6,307 bases of DNA from Verrucomicrobiales bacterium (lineage in GTDB: Bacteria; Verrucomicrobiota; Verrucomicrobiia; Methylacidiphilales; JAAUTS01), in the NCBI GenBank assembly GCA_031279715.1, contig JAITHY010000192.1:1-6307 (forward strand). The letters run 5' to 3'. This document shows, one piece after another, positions 6,107 to 6,307 of this stretch (positions are counted from its first letter, which is position 1; the number at the start of each line of letters is the position of its first letter). A program made the position numbers and the translations under genes. Under the pieces are notes generated by a model. That model searched no databases. It was not told the DNA's origin and saw only the letters and a list, made by a program, of their open reading frames with translations.

Positions 6107-6150
6107 TTATTCGCGACTGAACCCATAATTGGCTTTGCAAAAACAAAAAA

Positions 6151-6307
6151 ATGTCCTGCAAAATTTTAATCCGCGACGTCAATTGGCAAAACACCCCCAA
6201 CCTTCGCATCATCGTTCCGTCCGGTCTGTCACACGGTCAGGCAGTGCGGCTTACCAAGTCCATCATGGTGTTGAACGGTGATCATGTGGCGCGGTGTTGG
6301 AGACGAA
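6151..6307 (+). CDS. hypothetical protein, N-terminal part, runs off the window
   Basis: From ATG 6151 the frame is open for 52 codons to the end of the window; the two other plus-strand frames were not examined in detail and the minus-strand frames are interrupted. The protein starts MSCKILIRDVNWQ and contains IIVPSGLSHGQAVRL; no family is recognised, and no signal peptide or membrane segment is seen. The A-rich stretch just before the ATG (6140-6150) lacks a Shine-Dalgarno, like most starts here. It lies 44 bp after the DUF1573 gene on the same strand. It could be a real gene continuing to the right or a chance open frame. Confidence 0.35.
   Translation, partial: MSCKILIRDVNWQNTPNLRIIVPSGLSHGQAVRLTKSIMVLNGDHVARCWRR

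Noticed and set aside
6108..6130. AATTAT/ATAATT inverted pair after the DUF1573 gene
   Set aside because: Six AT-only base pairs around a long loop without a T run; expected by chance.
6127..6191. Recurring TTGGC...CAAAAC words near 5035, 6128 and 6180
   Set aside because: Spacing and inner sequence differ between copies, and the words are short; not a convincing repeat family.

Overview
The window looks like chromosomal DNA from a heterotrophic, respiring bacterium. The DUF1573 protein, the peptidyl-prolyl isomerase remnant, the fused NuoCD and the near absence of Shine-Dalgarno sequences fit the Verrucomicrobiota/Planctomycetota/Bacteroidota side of the tree, with Verrucomicrobiota the best guess. 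This is inference from gene content, not a taxonomic result.

Positions 1-4183 hold a tight plus-strand run of complex I genes: nuoB, a fused nuoCD, nuoE and nuoF. Together they encode the quinone-facing connecting module (B, CD) and most of the NADH-oxidising module (E, F). The genes are spaced 8 bp apart, overlap by 4 bp, and are spaced 3 bp apart, so they are almost certainly co-transcribed and translationally linked. FMN, NADH and Fe-S ligand motifs are intact throughout. nuoA is not directly upstream and nuoG is not directly downstream, so the 14-subunit set must be split between loci in this genome.

Positions 4188-4850 hold an intact minus-strand deoC (deoxyribose-phosphate aldolase). 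It converges on nuoF with only 4 bp between stop codons and no terminator between them.

Positions 4851-5158 have no convincing gene. They hold the deoC leader with a small perfect hairpin and, at 5049-5076 on the minus strand, an orphan 3' end of a tRNA gene: a perfect T arm, the 3' acceptor strand, a discriminator base and an encoded CCA, with no 5' half nearby. Small inverted and direct repeats follow. Directly beyond lies the C-terminal tail of a PpiC/SurA-type peptidyl-prolyl isomerase that has lost its N-terminal part. This stretch reads as a recombination scar or the edge of an element integrated at a tRNA gene.

Positions 5441-6106 hold an exported DUF1573-type protein, 9 bp after the isomerase remnant and probably once in the same operon. 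From 6151 a hypothetical plus-strand reading frame runs off the window. No CRISPR array, transposase, integrase or complete new system was found; the most interesting part is the tRNA-fragment/truncated-gene junction at about 5039-5165.
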